Part shown: piece after piece, positions 14,652 to 15,702 of the stretch
Layout: every line of letters begins with the position of its first letter
Numbering within the stretch: position 1 is the stretch's first letter
NCBI GenBank assembly: GCA_964591245.1
Contig: CAZPZZ010000097.1
Span: 1-15,702 of the forward strand
Length of the DNA stretch: 15,702 bases
Source: CAZPZZ01 sp964591245
GTDB taxonomy: Bacteria; Acidobacteriota; Vicinamibacteria; Vicinamibacterales; UBA8438
Direction: 5' to 3'
Program-made: the position numbers and the translations under genes
Notes under the pieces: generated by a model
Seen by the model: only the letters and a program-made list of their open reading frames with translations
Told to the model about the DNA's origin: nothing
Database searches by the model: none

Positions 14652-15172
14652 GCCTCATCCGGTCGACACCACAGGAGGAAACCAGCATATCGCTCGTGCA
14701 ACCACGCTGCATCCACTTGCTGCCGAGATCGCCACCCCCTATCGGGACAAGTCGAAACGGTGAACCTACTAAGATTACTGGCCACTGGTGCCTTGCGTCT
14801 TACTGCATTCGACCACACGCACAGGGTAGAAGCACTCCTGGCACACATACGGGACCACCCACAAATTCGTACAGTTCAGTTTCGCGCCAAGCACGAACGG
14901 ACGCCCCAACAGATCGAGAGATTGTCTGTCGCAATGGACGCGGGGATCGTCGGGTTACTCCACGCCGAGGGACGTTGAGGCGACCGTCTCGAAACACTTC
15001 CGCAAACAGGCAAACGGCGGACATGATAGGTGAAGCAGACTTTCACCGTCAATTCGGCGAACTACGCGGTAGGGTGAGGTTGACATGAGCGCAGATCACG
15101 TCGTCCGTGGTAAAACCCCGCGTAAGACATCTGCCGTCAGGGTGCTCGCCTGTGCCCCACGAAGGGAGATAG
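14652..15172. other. Divergent intergenic region, no confident gene
   Basis: About 520 bases between the minus-strand glycosyltransferase side and the plus-strand lipoprotein gene. Several open frames exist on both strands, but none looks clearly coding. The best is 14760-14978 on the plus strand: GTG start, 72 residues, no clear ribosome site, helix-like composition, no recognisable family. A short hairpin (GGTGAA 15029-15034 / TTCACC 15042-15047), a TTGACA at 15080-15085 without a matching -10, and a longer-range pair ACGCGG (15064-15069) / CCGCGT (15118-15123) lie in the leader of the lipoprotein gene. Promoters for both flanking genes should be here. No tRNA or known riboswitch was recognised. 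Confidence 0.4.
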
Positions 15173-15702
15173 ATGACCCAGCGAACGACGCGAGCATTGG
15201 CCACAATTTGTATAACGCTCCTAGCGAGTTGCAATGGCTCGAATCTCGATACGCTCTTGCCAGTCTTTCGGGTAGAACTCTCGGAGTTGGCCAACGACAC
15301 GGCAGAAGCGGGACGTCTCGCCTACGCCGGTCTCGATGGATGGCATTTTCTGAACACCGAATTCCAATTGCTCGCACTCGACTCCTTGTCCCCGACGAGG
15401 CCCTCTACTTCCCCGAGCGCGACGCCGATCACCGATGCTTACCAGGCTATTCTAGATTTGAAGCGCCAGTTGGACGCTCGTAACGTTGAACTCCTGCTTG
15501 TCCCGATACCGCCAAAAGCCGTCGTCTTCCCGGAGAAAATCACGTCCGCGCTCGACATCCCAATCCCGGTCCCGCGCCTCGATCCGGCTCTCGTGCAGTT
15601 TTACGACCGTCTGCGCGAAGAGCACGTAGAGGTTCTCGACCTCACCGCACTCTTTCTGCGCGAACGTTTTCATCCGGAAGGTCCGTTGTATTGTCGTACC
15701 GA
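15173..15702 (+). CDS. AlgJ/AlgX-like SGNH-type acyltransferase lipoprotein (partial, cut by window end)
   Basis: The only confident plus-strand gene; 176 codons are visible and the frame is open at the edge. It starts with a lipoprotein signal (positive MTQRTTR, hydrophobic core, lipobox LAS-C20), so the protein should be lipid-anchored in the cell envelope. GLDGWHFL (53-60), then LKRQLDARNVELLLVPIPPK (96-115), VFPEKI (118-123) and a YDRLREEHVEVLDLT stretch (144-158) match the N-terminal half of alginate O-acetyltransferase AlgJ/AlgX relatives. These move acetyl groups to extracellular polysaccharide. The sequence stops at YCRT plus GA, just where the catalytic DxHW motif is expected. ATG at 15173 is preceded by AGGGAG (spacer about 4 nt) and an in-frame TAG directly upstream, fixing the start. 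A membrane MBOAT (AlgI-like) partner is expected nearby but is not in view. Confidence 0.8.
   Translation, partial: MTQRTTRALATICITLLASCNGSNLDTLLPVFRVELSELANDTAEAGRLAYAGLDGWHFLNTEFQLLALDSLSPTRPSTSPSATPITDAYQAILDLKRQLDARNVELLLVPIPPKAVVFPEKITSALDIPIPVPRLDPALVQFYDRLREEHVEVLDLTALFLRERFHPEGPLYCRT

Noticed and set aside
14672..14677. Consensus AGGAGG on the plus strand
   Set aside because: No start codon lies at a usable distance; the next is a GTG 18 nt away that opens a basic, shadow-like frame.
14781..14792. GCCACTGG resembling a box of the cobalamin riboswitch
   Set aside because: The other conserved elements and the fold are not present around it.
14646..14848. Frames 14646-14978 (plus, longer form) and 14642-14848 (minus)
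   Set aside because: They overlap each other on opposite strands, have no family resemblance, and show codon use that does not separate them from background; only the 14760 start is kept as a weak possibility.
15080..15085. TTGACA as a -35 promoter box for the lipoprotein gene
   Set aside because: No TATAAT-like hexamer is found 16-18 bases downstream; the closest AT-rich stretch is too far away.

Overview
The window looks like a chromosomal piece of a Gram-negative bacterium with moderately high GC content (estimated by eye). It carries a predicted outer-membrane barrel protein, a lipoprotein, the diaminopimelate branch of lysine/peptidoglycan synthesis, an NAD-dependent DNA ligase and a long-chain polyprenyl diphosphate synthase. 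The mix and protein style suggest a group such as Acidobacteriota or Gemmatimonadota, but this is an impression from sequence style and not a placement. No tRNA, rRNA, CRISPR array, insertion sequence or phage gene was seen.

Thirteen confident protein genes lie head to tail on the minus strand from about 14.5 kb down to 0.15 kb. In transcription order they are: a GT4 glycosyltransferase, a TtcA-type tRNA thiolase, D-aminoacyl-tRNA deacylase (dtd), a CPBP intramembrane protease-like protein, a predicted outer-membrane barrel, a DapF-family protein, RadC, LarC, methionyl-tRNA synthetase, a TatD-type nuclease, a polyprenyl synthase, DNA ligase LigA and an NtrC-family sigma-54 response regulator. 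Several junctions overlap (dtd/CPBP by 1 nt, CPBP/barrel and larC/metG by ATGA-type overlaps), so parts of the run are polycistronic. The largest breaks are 157 nt before dtd and 222 nt before radC. The second holds a perfect 9-bp inverted repeat close to the radC start.

From about 14.53 to 15.17 kb there is a divergent intergenic region with only weak small-ORF candidates. One of these (14526-14651, minus) ends inside the glycosyltransferase start codon. At the right edge a plus-strand gene begins at 15173 and runs off the window. It encodes a lipoprotein resembling AlgJ/AlgX-type SGNH acyltransferase proteins, cut just where the catalytic DxHW motif is expected. With the divergent glycosyltransferase it hints at a polysaccharide-modification locus to the right.

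Most of the window is housekeeping, and I see no clear new system. The best anomaly is the DapF-family protein, in which both positions normally held by the two catalytic cysteines are serine. Smaller anomalies are a MetRS with HLGT instead of HIGH, a RadC lacking the usual JAMM glutamate, and a small set of unexplained repeats and dyads in the gaps.
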